Origin: Trichosphaerium sp. ATCC 40318
Taxonomy: Eukaryota; Discosea; Flabellinia; Trichosidae
Direction: 5' to 3'
NCBI GenBank assembly: GCA_038496445.1
Contig: JALMLS010000540.1
Location: 124,001 to 188,000 of the forward strand
DNA: 64,000 nt
In this document: piece after piece, positions 44,928 to 55,233 of the stretch
Layout: every line of letters starts with the position of its first letter
Position numbering within the stretch: position 1 is the stretch's first letter
Notes under the pieces: generated by a model
Databases searched by the model: none
What the model saw: only the letters and a program-made list of their open reading frames with translations
What the model was told of the DNA's origin: nothing
Translations under genes and position numbers: made by a program

Positions 44928-45050
44928 TTAGTGTGAGGTAGAGCTTGGTGAAATCGTTTTGAGAATTCTCGGGTTAGTTGCAATGCCGTCAGCAGATACA
45001 ACGTGAGCTAACAACTCTACCTCATCTTTGAATAGCACATTCTTTAAGCA
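44928..45050 (-). mobile_element. Relic of a Ty3/Gypsy-type reverse transcriptase
   Basis: The minus-strand frame reads KNVLFKDEVELLAHVVSADG followed by IATNPRILKTISPSS and a stop. The F...EVE.LGHVVSADGI..DP.K motif is the strongly conserved segment just after the catalytic core of Ty3/Gypsy polyproteins. Only about 40 residues survive, with the Gly before His replaced by Ala. No long terminal repeats, integrase or other polyprotein part is visible nearby. It is an old, truncated insertion. Confidence 0.55.
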
Positions 45051-45130
45051 TAATATTATGCTCTTCCAAGGAGAAAACATTTAAGATACAAAGTGTAAAC
45101 GTAACACGATTATTTATTTAAAGTATAATT

Positions 45131-45624
45131 CTAAGCATGCTGAGGTGTTAGCTTTCCATCTCTTACTGTAAAGTGAACATCGTTGATGCTAATATCAATG
45201 AAAGCAAGGCTATTTTTTCCACTTGGAACAGGCAACTTTTGATTAAATTTAACGGTGTACGCGCCGTCACGTGGACTACCGACATACCCAACATAGTACG
45301 CTAGATTTACAGTTAAAAGGTTTTTCCTCAAATAGTAAGACGCGTACCTAGTTCGCCTGATTTTACGTCGAAAGTCCCTCCAGGCGGTATATCTACGTAG
45401 CAGGATGGATCTGGTTCATCGTGGGATACAGAGGACGCTTCACGGTCAAGTTGAGCTCCATTTAGAGTAACACTCGCTATGTCAATCGTAGGATCGCCAC
45501 AGTAACGCTCTTGCAAGTGTGCGAACTTTACAGTGTCTTTAGTTCCATTTGTTATCTTTGTAGCAATCTTAGCGTGATAATAGCCTCCAGAGCTAGTAAA
45601 GACCAGCGTAGCTGCACCTTTCAT
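45131..45624 (-). CDS. Small beta-sandwich-like protein, unknown
   Basis: Two exons: ATG at 45624 to about 45352, and about 45304 to the stop at 45131. They are joined across a GTACGC...CTAG intron, giving ...DIPPGGTFDVKSGELAYYVG and YVGSPRDGAYTVKFNQKL. The product is about 130 residues and strand-rich (LVFTSSGGYYHAKIATKITN, IDIASVTLNGAQLD, NSLAFIDISINDVHFTV). The PGGTFDVKSGELAYYV..DGAYTV pattern resembles the Ig-like prodomain of fungal deuterolysin-type peptidases (PG..., Y.V..dG.Y.V), but no peptidase follows and there is no signal peptide. Function unknown. Confidence 0.5.
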
Positions 45625-45801
45625 AGTAAATATCTTATTTACTGCTTTAAGGTAAGCCAAAAACCGAAATGGTTTTTAAACTGTGCAAACACAGTAACGT
45701 CCTTCAAAATCACGTGCCTGAAAAAAGGTGTTATTATCACGTGATTGAAAAAAGATATTGAGAGAATTATTCTATTCAAGAAGATAACTTTCGCCAGCAT
45801 C

Positions 45802-46452
45802 TCACAGAGCCATTTTGTTTGGTATAATAGCCCTTGTGGGGTTCAGCGCAAACAGTGGTTCTTGCCCAAATGCTGATAAGATATTGCCCGTTGCAGGCAA
45901 GTTTGCCGGGGAAACCAAGAAAGTACAGATTTGCATAGTAAGGTTGTCCAACTTGTGACAGGACTCAGGACTGAGGCTGTTGATGGGTAAAAGCTCGCTT
46001 AAACGTGACACTTCTGAAAGAACTTGCATATTCTGTTAGTTCTTGCCTTTATTGAACGAAATAGCAGTTTGCATACATAGAATTTTTCGCACTTGCTTGC
46101 GACGCACTATAAAGCAAAAATAAGCTGCGACTTGATACTAAAGTTCTGTCACAGCTACAATCAGTAAGGTTATCTTGCTTTCCCAAACTCGAAAATAGTT
46201 GCTGCTATAAAGTGTCAAACGACGGAAGAACAATAGATATCTGGTACATTGTATTTGCAGATTTCAATTTAATAAGCTGCGCTGTTCCCTCCGTTGGAGC
46301 ATCAGTGGCATCAGTTGGAGGATTAACAGTGCTTCCATTCACAGCGATACTAGTCAAGATATTGCCCAAATACAATTGAATGTATTGATGCTCTAAAAGA
46401 AAAAGGTGTATAAGTTCACTATCAAATAAAACAATTTACTGTTGTCCAACAT
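45802..46452 (-). CDS. Possible small spliced gene, unknown
   Basis: Coding-like segments on the minus strand. ATG at 46452 (MLDN) with a GTAAAT donor joins in phase 1 to HQYIQLYLGNILTSIAVNGS and DATDAPTEGTAQLIKLK (46390-46240). Next is QQLFSSLGKQDNLTDCSC (about 46205-46150). Last is 46029-45802, reading QVLSEVSRLSELLPINSLSP and SCHKLDNLTMQICTFL up to the stop. The segments may form one helical protein, but the middle joins are not proven. No family is recognised. The start lies 24 bases from the ATG of a divergent small gene. Confidence 0.35.
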
Positions 46453-46476
46453 GATTTTTAATCTTGGTGGCTAAGT

Positions 46477-46741
46477 ATGAAAGGTACATGGTCCACTGAG
46501 AGAACATCAGCAAGTAATGTTACTTCTCTGTCTTTTTGCCAGTATACTTCAAGTGAGCAAAATATCCAATGTCTTTTTCACTTATGAACTTTCTTTCAGA
46601 ATGTTATTTCAGCGTAGAGATACTTTACGCATTCCGCCTGTCAATATGCCTCTATTTTACCCTCTATATTTGCTTCCTAACTACACGTGCTTAAGTCAGA
46701 TACAACATATTTTACTAGAAAAACCAGCACTAACGAAATAA
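46477..46741 (+). CDS. Possible small protein of about 52 residues, spliced
   Basis: ATGAAAG + TATACTTCAA + AATGTTATTT... join in phase across two introns (GTACAT...CCAG and GTGAGC...TCAG) to give MKVYFKMLFQRRDTLRIPPV, then NMPLFYPLYLLPNYTCLSQI and a tail to the TAA at 46739. Clean splice signals and perfect phase support a real gene. Its small size and basic/aromatic start would suit a mitochondrial or membrane-associated subunit, but I do not recognise it. Confidence 0.35.
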
Positions 46742-46828
46742 CAACAGCGAGGTATCAAGTACTTTTGTTGAGCCACCAAGATTAAAATCATTAAACGCAA
46801 TAAATCTCCAGACAATAACGGGCTACAA

Positions 46829-47788
46829 ATGGCTAAACGCACAGTACGTACAATATACTTGCGATTTACGCAATCTCTAATGTGTAATTAGAAAAATGAG
46901 AGCAAAAAAGATCAATTCTTAAATCTAGTACACCTGCCTGTTGAGTTACAACTAGATATAATAGAATTAGACTTTGAAATGTATTTGAAATGGCCAATGT
47001 TATCAAAACGAACAGCAATGATAACACGCTTTGATTCTGACTTAAAAAAGCATGGAAAATGGATTAAAAGAAGCTCAAGTACATCAAGAGTATTATGTCA
47101 AGAGTACTTAAGTCATGGCAAACGTCAAGGTGAATACAATGAGTGGCATCCGAATGGCAAACAATGGGTAAAGTGTAAGTACATAGATGGTAAATCAGAA
47201 GGAGTCTATAAAGAGTGGTATGACAATGGACAACTCACGGAACAGAGTTATTATGTCAATGATAGACAAGAAGGGGAATGTAAGAATTGGCATCGAAATG
47301 GAACTTTGTGGATCCAAGCTAATTACACTAGTGGTTGTAAGAGACAAGGAGATTATACGGAGTGGTTCAATAACGGACAATTGAAGAAAAAATGTTTTTA
47401 TGTTAATGGCAAACAAGAAGGAGAGTATAAGAAGTGGTACATAACTGGTCAATTGAGGAAACAACGTACTTACTCAAATGGTAAACAAGAAGGAGAATAC
47501 AAAGTGTGGTATGAAAGTGGACGATTGAAGAAAGATGGGTTTTATGTTAATGGAAACCTAGAAGGAAAGGTCAACCACTGGCACAATAATGGTAAAATTG
47601 AAATACAATGTAAGTATTCGAAAGGAAATAGGCATGGAGAGTATAAGGAGTGGTACTACAGTGGACAAGTGAAGAAGTGGGGATTTTATGATAATGGAAG
47701 ATTGAAAGAAGACATGTTAAAGTGGAATAAACAAGGTCAAATAGTAGAACAACTTGAAGAAGAAACATGGTTTAAAGATTATGAATAA
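46829..47788 (+). CDS. F-box-like protein with YwqK-type (MORN_2) repeats
   Basis: Exon 1 (46829-46843) encodes MAKRT. A 48-base GTACGT...TTAG intron (46844-46891) leads in phase 0 to KNESKKDQFLNLVHLPVELQ and LDIIELDFEMYLKWPMLSKR, an F-box with the usual LP..L...I start. From 47040 on there are about ten repeats (EWYDNGQLTEQSYYVNDRQE, EWFNNGQLKKKCFYVNGKQE, KWYITGQLRKQRTYSNGKQE). The stop is at 47786-47788. It is clearly a paralogue of the genes at 43580-44608 and 47960-48631; unit spacing and the VNGKQEGEYK turn are more regular here. It faces the third copy tail to tail with about 170 bases between them. Confidence 0.75.
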
Positions 47789-47959
47789 ATAAAATTACAC
47801 TACGTGTAAATTTTCAGTAATCACGTGTTGAGCATGTTTTAATTCAGAGACAATGTTGTGAGAAATTGAGTCCATTTTGAAAGTAAACAATACACTCACA
47901 AAAAAGTAAAATCAAGGTAAAGAATGAAAGCTACGTTAAGTACTAGCTATAAAATATGT

Positions 47960-48631
47960 TCAGACAAGGTACTGTCTACTCTTATCTCTTGAATTGTTAT
48001 AAACTGGCGTTGCTCGTTTCCATACACTCTTGCTTTCATAAGCTACTTCTCCATCTTCACACCAATATTTCATTGTATTTTTATGCAGTTGACTACATAT
48101 GTAAAACCCATGCATTTTCAACTGGCCATTATCATGCCACTCCATGACTTCTCCGGTAACTTTACCGTTAAGATAGTGCCTCTTACTCGATATCATACCA
48201 TTATCATGCCACTCCATGACTTCTCCAGTAACTTTACCGTTAATATAGTGTCTCTTAGTACGCATCCTACCATTTTCATGCCACTGTGTTTGCTCTACCT
48301 TAACATCATTTACGTAGTGCTCCTGGATTCTCAGTCTAAAGTTGTGCCACTCTTTATATTCTCCTTCTTTTTTACTTTTTACAAACTCTTGCTCTTGCTT
48401 AACAAAACAAAATCCGCGATGACGTGTCGTGTTTTTCCTCCCAAGCACTCCTATTTTCAGATGATGTCTACACCATTTGCCATGTTTGTTAAGTTCGTCA
48501 TCAAATCTTGTTGTTGTTGCTGTGTACTTTGATAAAAGAGGCCACAAGGTATACAATCGACCGTAAGAAAAATCAATGATATAAAGATGTAGCTCAACAG
48601 GAAGCCGCAATAAGTGACATGGCTCATACAC
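47960..48631 (-). pseudogene. YwqK-repeat F-box copy without a clear start codon
   Basis: The frame reads CHLLRLPVELHLYIIDFSYG and LWPLLSKYTATTTRFDDELN, then fewer repeats (QWHENGRMRTKRHYINGKVT, EWHDNGMISSKRHYLNGKVT, EWHDNGQLKMHGFYI), ending RDKSRQYLV. The open frame has no in-frame ATG before the F-box; its first codon would be GTG. Either a tiny upstream exon, like MAKRT in the 46829 gene, supplies the start, or the copy has lost it. Two adjacent repeats (GRMRTKRHYINGKVTGEVME and the next unit) are almost identical, which indicates a recent internal duplication. Confidence 0.55.
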
Positions 48632-48633
48632 CT

Positions 48634-48828
48634 CTAGCGAACTTTGCTAATGGAGTAAACAGTTTCAAGTTTTTTAATCCGTACGAAGTTACCTTGTTGT
48701 TTGACATTGTACGTTACTCTGAACTCAAGTCTCTTTACTGCTAGCGAGAGCTTGCTAAACAGACGCCAATCCTTCAAATGCGTCAACCAATGCAAAAGGA
48801 GACTGTATGGCAAGTAAAACTGTAGTTC
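48634..48828 (-). pseudogene. Truncated F-box fragment of the YwqK family
   Basis: Just upstream of the previous copy and on the same strand, a 60-odd-residue frame reads ELQFYLPYSLLLHWLTHLKD and FSKLSLAVKRLEFRVTYNVK with GNFVRI. It matches the F-box plus lead-in of the paralogues (LPVELQ...LSKRTAMITRFDSDLKKHGKWI) and then ends. No repeats follow. It is probably a broken tandem duplicate, although it could instead serve as an alternative 5' part of the neighbouring copy. Confidence 0.5.
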
Positions 48829-48840
48829 CTTACAAGCCAC

Positions 48841-49414
48841 GTGTTTCTTGATACAGTTTGAACGAAATGCACAAATACGAATGTTTGTTGACCAACAAGT
48901 GTGCTTTCTACTTTAATATGAATACGTGTTACGGTTCTGAGTAAGCCTGATACAAATTACTAAATCGGTTAACACCAGCCACAAACATTAAATATCTTTC
49001 GGTTTTACATAATAGCTTCATTAGCTATGACAGTTTCTGCTTCAATATTTTTTTAGCTGGTTAGCCTATCCACCTCCACTATCACCAAAATAACTACGTT
49101 TTACCAGCCAGTACTTTTACGTATCCATAATAGTAAGGGTGTAATCACCTGTGCACTGTCTTTCGATGGGTCATTGCGGTGTCATTGGAAAAAGTTGCCA
49201 AGACAAACAGATGGTTTTTCCTTTTTGGTTTGTTATCATGACAACGAAGACCTCATTTATACAGGAAATCCTTATAAATTCTTCAAAATTGCGCTACTTA
49301 GAGGCTCAACAATAACAAAAGAATGAAAAGAAATGCAACAAAACAAAGAAGTGTTTGAAATTGTACAATTGTTATTTATTACTTATGTAATAAGGTTATT
49401 CTATAATACGAAGT
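48841..49414. other. Intergenic, nothing recognised
   Basis: About 570 bases between the YwqK fragment and the 3' end of the ZIP transporter gene. There is no open frame with motifs, no RNA gene and no repeats on inspection. Confidence 0.4.
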
Positions 49415-51043
49415 TTATATCCATATAGCAAGTGTAGACATTGCTATAAATCCCAAGAAAGCCACTAATCCATGTAGCAAAGCACTCCAAACACCACGTC
49501 TCATTTGAACGAAAATATCCGCCAAAAACATTTCAACAAGTCCAATATAAATGAACGTCCCAGAAGCAAGCCCAAGAAGAATAGCTTCTGTTAACAACCT
49601 AGCTGGTCCATCCAATAAACTGAGCAAAGTGCCACCAATAATAATACCTACCAGTAATCAGAAAAAACAATTAAAGAAAACACAAAAAAATCCTCAGTTC
49701 GATACAACGATTAACCACGCCATGGTTCCGTTTATTAAGATATGAAAAATATGCAAACAAACATCCAAGGTTCAAAATACAACGAAAACCCGCAGTCATG
49801 TCTGTGTACAGCCACGGGAATATTTTATTGTTTCAAATCAAAAAAAAAAACTGTACCTGTAGGTGTGCTTATGGAGAATGCTGCACTCATAATTGCTCCC
49901 CAATGCTTACATTTAGATTAACCAAAATAAGAAAGATATTCTATTTACATACCCAAAATGGAACTTTAGAAGTTACAAGGCTCACACCAAGAGCATATCC
50001 AGCAAAACCCTTAACAAAACTTTAAGCAACAAAAAAAAAGTTATCGTGATTTACCTTGTGAGCCACTATGGCCCCGAAAATTCCCCAACTCTCCCCTGTT
50101 TCTTTTAATGATGCGCCTAGAGAGAATCCAGCCAATATAGAATGAACTACAAGGGCCAACAACAACACAAAAGAGTGGCCAAGAAGCGGGTGTACTCGTC
50201 TTCGTTTTTCGGACCCTCCCAATACAGCGTCATACTGGACACTAGCATGTGATCGCAATAACCCATTAAGTTCATCAAGACCACCAAAAAAATCTACGAA
50301 AAAGGTTGTTTAGAGGAGCAAAGAAAAAGATAAAAAATGTAAAAAACTAGGAACTTTCATCAACTTGTTCACGTGATACTATGTCGATTCAGGTTACTTA
50401 CCAGCATGTTCATGAGGAGATAGCGCTTCAAGCGTAGCTACAATAATAATACTACCACCAATACACGCCAACCACCTACAACGAAATGTCAGAAAACAAG
50501 ACAACGTACCATGAAAAAAAAAGAAGTGAAAAAAAAGACTTGCCAAGGGTACGATGAGCATGGACCAACACAAAAATACACAGTATTGTTCTCAGAGTTA
50601 ACCATAGGTACAAAATCATCACATGAAGGCTCTACAAAGAGTTTTCTTTAGGTCCTGAGACATGGGTGATTTATTTCTTTCGATTACCTGAAAAATGTGG
50701 CCCAGTACAGTTTGAGTATTCTATCCAGTTTGCTATTTGGGCAAATATGAGGTGAGAAAACACGCTGAGTTTCAGAAAATAAGGTTAATAATTTTTTATC
50801 ATCAGAAAAAACCGTACACAAGCTATCTCCTGCCATATGCACTGTACCCGCGCTTATTAGAACGCCCGCCGAGAATTTAAATGTAAGAGATAGAAAGAAC
50901 CATAACAGAGCCTTTGGATCGGTCATAGGACCGCGTTGCTTTATAATAAATGGAATAATGGTACTAGCCATGCCAATCAGTAGCGTCAGTGCTGCATAGA
51001 GCATAATGTAGCCATAATCGTGGAGAAATGAACTTCCTGACAT
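49415..51043 (-). CDS. ZIP-family (SLC39) divalent metal transporter
   Basis: Seven or so exons starting at the ATG at 51043 (MSGSSFLHDYGYIMLYAALT). Membrane helices are seen at YIMLYAALTLLIGMASTIIP, LLWFFLSLTFKFSAGVLISA, IGGSIIIVATLEALSPHEHA, SFVLLLALVVHSILAGFSLG, GAIVAHKGFAGYALGVSLV, MSAAFSISTPTGIIIGGTLL, ILLGLASGTFIYIGLVEMFL and LHGLVAFLGFIAMSTLAIWI. The paired His motifs HSILAGFSLG and HKGFAGYALG are the metal-binding helices IV and V of ZIP proteins. In both, the usual Glu of HxxxEG is Ala, which may change metal preference. A cysteine-bearing loop (EPSCDDFVPM, CVGPCSSYPW) follows helix three. Expected role: import of Zn, Fe or Mn into the cytosol. Confidence 0.85.
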
Positions 51044-51162
51044 AATTGCTGGCAAGAAAGCGTACTAGTTGATAAAAACGAACAACAGTGGCTATTGTTA
51101 AGCCAGACATTATGTCACTCAACATGTAAACAGTGTTTGATGTTGTTTTAAACGGCTGGTGA

Positions 51163-51186
51163 TCTTCCAGGGCAAACCCTGGAAGA
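51163..51186. promoter_or_regulatory. Perfect 10-bp hairpin between divergent genes
   Basis: TCTTCCAGGG (51163-51172), a loop CAAA, then CCCTGGAAGA (51177-51186). The inverted repeat is perfect and GC-richer than its surroundings. It lies about midway between the diverging ZIP transporter and carboxypeptidase starts. It could be a dimeric transcription-factor site or an RNA hairpin in a 5' leader. Confidence 0.45.
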
Positions 51187-51264
51187 ACAATGGTTTTGTG
51201 AATTAAACTTAAATTATTTTAGGCATCTCAGCTCAAATCAACGTGACGAGACTACAAGCGGTGA

Positions 51265-54200
51265 TATGACGAAATCGTTGCTACCATACGTTCTTGTAGC
51301 GTGTTTAGCGCTTGTAGCCATAGCCGAAACGACAAAAGGCGCAAGTACGAATGTCCAAAATTATTTTTTTGCTTATTAACACGTCATCAGGCCTCTATCG
51401 CGTAACAATACCATTTGGTGTTCCTTTGCCGCAATCTTCGGCAGATTTTTCAATTATAAGCAAAGAAAAGCGAAGCATTGTTGTAGAGGCGTCAGAAGAT
51501 GCCATTAAAAAAATTGAGCACCATTACGAGATAAAACGTGAAGTTGAACAACGCTGGAGCCCTACTCTAAAAGTAGGCTACGTAAGCAACGCTGCTATTG
51601 GGGATATACTCCTAGCGATAGAACAACAGCATTCAGAATTTGCTAAACGCTTCACTATTGGTAAAAGTAAAGCAGGCGTAGATATCTATGGTATTGAATT
51701 TAGCAACAACGTACGCTAGACAACAGTATAAAATTAGCTCCTTCATCAACGTGTCATCGATGTGACGCAAGAAAATTTTTTTATTTTTCTGCTAATAAAG
51801 TTAAATCATTTTTCGTAGCCTGGTGTCCGCACAGAAGCTAAACCTGACTTTAAATATATTGGTAATATGCACGGTATGTATATGTACTTTTTGAGAGTAT
51901 CCAAACGACGCTTGAAACGTTTTAAAAGGAGTTTTCACTAAAAATAACCCGCGCTTTTTTGTTTTTGTATTTTTAATCTTAATTCTTTTTCTATTCAACA
52001 AAAACAGCTGAAATCTCAGAATATTATAAATCTGCGCCTTTGATATTAATGTGTTATATTACTATAGGTGATGAAGTTGTTAGTAGAGAATTATTGATTA
52101 ATTTCGCAAAGATGTTAGCCAACGAATACCATAACAATACAGAGGTCAAAGACCTCATCGACAATGTTCATGTGTTCGTCATACCAACAATGAACCCAGA
52201 CGGTAAGTGATGAGCGTCTATATTTCAAACAATGCCTCCAGACAAAAAAGAATTGTTGTTATTTTAAAAGCTAAATCACGTGATAATCAAAGAATACAGC
52301 AATTGCTCATAAATATTAGGGTTCGATCTTCAGCAAAGAGCAAATTCAGAAGGTGTTGACTTGAACAGAGGGTTCCCTGATCAATACACGTACATTAACT
52401 TTAAGAGCGTTATTTGTGTTTTTGGTGCTTAGTTCATTTTAGTGATCCTCGCTGGTCTTCATCTGGACGTGCACATGAAGTAAAGCTCGTTATGGATTAT
52501 TTACAATCTGAAGACTTTAAATGGACGCTATCAGCAAATCTACATGGTGGCGATCTAGTTGTTAATTACCCTTACGACAGTAAGTCTTTATTGACTTTGT
52601 TGGGTTTTTTTTGTTGTAGGAGTATTAACACTCTACCAAAAAGGTAACACCCGCTCTACAAGTGTGTATTCTGCTACTCCTGATGATGCCATATTCATAA
52701 AAGTATCTAAAGCTTACGCTCACTTGAATCCTGCCATGATGAGTAATAGATATTTCCGTGATGGTATGAATTATTTTCTTTGCTTTGCTAAGTATTGAAC
52801 TTTTTGTTTGTAACAGGTATTACCAATGGAGCTGATTGGTATGCTTTGAATGGTGGTATGCAAGATTGGAACTACTTGTTCCTTGATTGTATGGAAACAA
52901 CGATAGAAGTAAGTGGTTTTATTTGTTTTTATGTTAACAGTGAAACGAAATCGTATTTTTGGATATTAATTATAATGATTTAGGTATCCAAGATTTCTAA
53001 GTGGCCACCTGCAAGTGAGCTGCCAGGATATTGGTACACAAACACTATCATATTTATATTTATATTTTTACCTACTTCAGTGCTTTTCTCTTTGTTCTCG
53101 TGGAGAACCACTTTTAAATTGTAAACAAAAAATTTTACATTATGGTTTTTTTTTTTCGAATCACAATTGCTGAATCGGCTGGAACATTATTGTGAAATGG
53201 TCACTGTATTGAAGTCGTATATAGTTATTAGGCAACATTGCAAACACTTTTTCCAGAATTGTTGGCGTTTGTTTGCATTCACTAATTTTTTTAATGTAGG
53301 GATGATAACAAAGCTGCTTTGTTGAACTACGCAAGACAAGTTCAAAACTCTGGCATAAGAGGTTTTGTCCTTGATAAAGATGGTAATTCCATCAATACTC
53401 AAGGTGGATACGTTGAGTTACAAGGAAATACACATCACACAAAAATATATTCTGTACATAACAACTAAAAAAAGTACTTAGACCTCTTTCTAACTTCTCT
53501 TCTAGTCTGGCATGTTCATACGACTTATGGTCCCTGGTGTACATACACTCACAGTCAAGAATATCACCGGTTTTACTCCACAAACGATCGAAGTAACAGT
53601 AGTTGACAATACTCCTACAGTTGTTAACTTCACGCTTGAAGGTACGGCAATATTTTTTTTCTCTGAAAAACTTTTTGTTGTGGAAAAATATCTAAGGGCT
53701 TCTGACAGAGGAACAAGTACCTTCTGAACCTGTACCTTCTATAGTACCTACTAGTTTACCTACATCGACTCCTACTAGTACGCCTACATCGACACCAACT
53801 ACCAAAACACCAACGGCAATACCAACAGCAATGCCAACGGCAACGCCTACAGCAATGCCCACAGCAGCGCCAACAGCAATGCCCACAGCAATGCCAACGG
53901 CAACGCCTACAGCAACGCCTACAGCAATGCCCACAGCAATGCCAACGGCACCGCCTACAGCGCAACCTAGTAGCAGCCCAGTGTCGCTCACTGATGCTCC
54001 TACTGCGCCGACGGCTGCGCCAACGTCTGAGCCGCAAATCGTCCCTACTACCATAACTCCATCTCATAGTAGCATAGTACCTGTTAGTAGTGCGCCTGTT
54101 GGTTCTCCTGTTGGTTCTCCTGTCAGTACGCCCAAAAAGAAACACGAACGACTATTTTTGTTGCCTTCCTTTTTTTTACTTTGTTTCTCATATTGTTGTT

Positions 54201-54441
54201 CTTTTATAGCGTCATCGAACCTTCCTCCTTTGAGTAGTGATTCTTTTGAAGAGCCTCATGCTGTTGTTTATGCATTACTTGCGGTTGGAATACTTGTTGT
54301 TGTTGGCAAGTGCAAAAATTAGAAAAAAAAAAAAAAGATAGAGAAATGGTTTTTGTTGATTTTCTTTTTGTTGTTGTAGGCGTTATTCTTGTATGTGTTT
54401 TGATGCGATTCATACCACATCGACAGCCTTCATACAACTAG
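51265..54441 (+). CDS. Membrane-anchored metallocarboxypeptidase (M14B, CPD/CPN-like) with a Pro/Thr stalk
   Basis: A signal peptide ([20 protein letters not shown]) is followed by a short propart. The M14 catalytic domain has [15 protein letters not shown] (zinc His and Glu), [35 protein letters not shown] (third zinc His), GMQDWNYLF and METTIEVSK with the likely catalytic Glu, then SELPGYW and [13 protein letters not shown]. The transthyretin-like strand domain follows ([42 protein letters not shown]). All key residues are present, so it should be an active B-type carboxypeptidase that removes basic C-terminal residues. A PT-rich stalk (53730-54130), a membrane helix ([15 protein letters not shown]) and a cytoplasmic tail ending in QPSYN complete it. 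The last intron (54306-54379) starts with GCAAGT, a GC-AG intron that restores the helix. Confidence 0.85.
53815..53965. repeat. 12-bp tandem repeats encoding PTAMPTAxPTAx
   Basis: About a dozen copies of a 12-base unit (ccaacagcaatg, ccaacggcaacg, cctacagcaacg) in the stalk of the M14 gene. Units differ mainly at third positions. The array probably varies in number between strains. The encoded stalk is expected to be extended and O-glycosylated. Confidence 0.8.
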
Positions 54442-55233
54442 TGGATAATAATAATAAAAATCATCATAATGACGATCAAGAAGATAAAATAATAAACGTC
54501 ATCATACAAATCATGATCTTGTCTGATTCAACAAATAAAAAGAAATTGTGTATAAGTTTTGTACATACCAGAATTAGTCCTTTGTCCCTTGTCTCTTCTC
54601 GCTTTAGTAGCTACTATATCAAGGGTTGATGATTTAATACTTTTAAATGCCTATTTCATCAATGAGCGTAAGAAAACACCTTAGTTGTACAACTTAGTTC
54701 CTTCTTGTATCTATGAGTTTATTATTGCGCAATGGTTGCAGTACAGGCAACTGGTACACGTAATATTACTAACGTAAATACTTCATACTACATTGTAATG
54801 ACTGACAGATAGGTAGAGGTCTTGTGAGCATACTCTATTTTACAATAAGTATTATTGTGTTAAAGTAGTTGGTAGTCTATGTCTACTACAACGCTTGCAA
54901 AAACTGCCAAGAAAAGGAAGCATTGTAGTTTTGTTCCACTGTTTGTTCATTCTTACTTTTATTCCTCACATGCACCAGCGGTATAGTAGCGAACAGCGGA
55001 TGACCTGTAAAATCACATATCACGTGATCACCTTCTCGTGTGTGATAGAGAAGAATTACTTCAAATAAACTGAATCGAGAAAAAAGGAGCTCTAAACGTC
55101 ATGCGATGAATCTGGTTGTAGTTTCTTCAAATAATGGTAATAATCTGAAAATACTACGGCTCAAGAAAAGCCAAATTCATTTCACAGAACGTAGTCTTGC
55201 CTCTTTATTTCTTACTCACATAAAACACAACAC
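54442..55233. other. Intergenic, one TCACGTGA site
   Basis: About 790 bases between the carboxypeptidase and Ras-like genes. There is no supported gene; the AT-rich frame at 54393-54629 is the read-through of the carboxypeptidase's last exon in another frame. TCACGTGA occurs at 55020-55027, about 210 bases before the Ras-like start codon. Confidence 0.45.

Noticed and set aside
53815-53965. Possible CRISPR or satellite array
   Set aside because: The units are 12 bases with no spacers and stay in the carboxypeptidase reading frame.
53692-54145. Gly/Val- and Arg-rich minus-strand frames
   Set aside because: Antisense of the 12-base PT-stalk repeats of the carboxypeptidase gene.
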